NCBI GenBank assembly: GCA_020050845.1
Contig: JAGVJZ010000064.1
Coordinates: 1-38,319 of the forward strand
Direction of reading: 5' to 3'
Length of the DNA stretch: 38,319 nucleotides
Origin: Gammaproteobacteria bacterium
GTDB taxonomy: Bacteria; Pseudomonadota; Gammaproteobacteria; UBA6002
Under the pieces are notes generated by a model that did not search any database, was not told the DNA's origin, and saw only the letters and a program-made list of their open reading frames with translations. Both the position numbers and the translations under genes were made by a program. Below are positions 37,924 to 38,319 of this stretch, in pieces; position 1 is the stretch's first letter; the number at the start of each line of letters is the position of its first letter.

Positions 37924-38319
37924 TTAAGAGTTTCCCATTTGCGCTTGCCAGTAGCGTGAAAAAACTCCGGATTGCTTCAGAAGATTAACGGGGTTTCCTT
38001 GTTCGACTATTTTACCATTTTCAATAATTAAAACTTCATCCGCATTTCTAAGAGTTACTACCCGATGGGTAATCATGATAGAAGTTTTGCCCTTAGTAGT
38101 TTCCTTGATATTGGCCAATACCTCAGACTCGGTGAAAGAATCTAACGCTGAGGAAGATTCGTCGAACACAAATACACTCGAATTACGAACCAATGCTCTT
38201 GCTAGTCCAATTCGTTGACGTTGTCCACCTGACAAACTTGTAGTTTTGGTTTTATCATCAGCATGTGGCAAGAGATTGCCAAGATTAACTTTGATCATAG
38301 CTGCTTTGTAAGCTTGATC
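37924..38319 (-). CDS. ABC transporter ATP-binding region, cut by the window edge
   Basis: LSGGQRQRIGLARALVRNSSVFVFDESSSALD signature/Walker B, ITHR H-loop; frame stays open (DQAYKAA-) to the window end. Confidence 0.9.
   Translation of the reverse strand, partial: DQAYKAAMIKVNLGNLLPHADDKTKTTSLSGGQRQRIGLARALVRNSSVFVFDESSSALDSFTESEVLANIKETTKGKTSIMITHRVVTLRNADEVLIIENGKIVEQGNPVNLLKQSGVFSRYWQAQMGNS

Noticed and set aside
1-38319. CRISPR array, toxin-antitoxin, phage or defence island
   Set aside because: No regularly spaced direct repeats, and none of the ORFs resemble Cas, integrase, transposase, restriction-modification or known anti-phage proteins. The EVE-domain gene sits in a housekeeping context next to fau.

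Overview
The 38.3 kb window is a dense, mostly housekeeping chromosomal segment of a gammaproteobacterium. A Legionella-type major outer membrane protein, an LbtU-like porin and a split gcvPA/gcvPB suggest the Legionellales; this placement is inference. Recognisable genes, left to right: purM-purN, an IHF/HU-family gene, a GacA/UvrY-like regulator, a 636-aa orphan protein, Legionella-type OMP, Zn-ADH/quinone reductase, dcd, apbC/mrp, metG-rnfB-nth, LbtU-like porin, pyrC-rnt, MFS transporter, bfd / peroxiredoxin-bfr-sodB, NSS transporter-dapB, gcvT-gcvH-gcvPA-gcvPB, a VOC protein, two UbiH-family monooxygenases, a membrane protein, pepP, TIGR02449-zapA-6S RNA-fau, an EVE-domain protein, an SDR, an RlmL-like methyltransferase, yjgA/darP, DUF4383, yggS, and an ABC ATPase cut by the window edge. 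There is no CRISPR array, transposase, phage or obvious defence island. The main points of interest are: (i) a GacA-like regulator with a degraded receiver (phospho-Asp, Lys switch and one acidic-pair residue replaced); (ii) a C-factor-type SDR with both catalytic Ser and Tyr replaced; (iii) a Cys-His cluster in the N-terminal linker of the LbtU-like porin; (iv) long inverted repeats sharing a 13-mer just 3' of the two porin genes; (v) a palindromic element supplying the C-terminus and stop codon of a UbiH-like enzyme; (vi) an orphan rnfB fused into a metG-rnfB-nth unit; (vii) a Fur-box-like site upstream of bfd in an iron/peroxide cluster; (viii) the unannotated 6S RNA; (ix) the 636-aa orphan protein. 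I did not find a clearly new multi-gene system.
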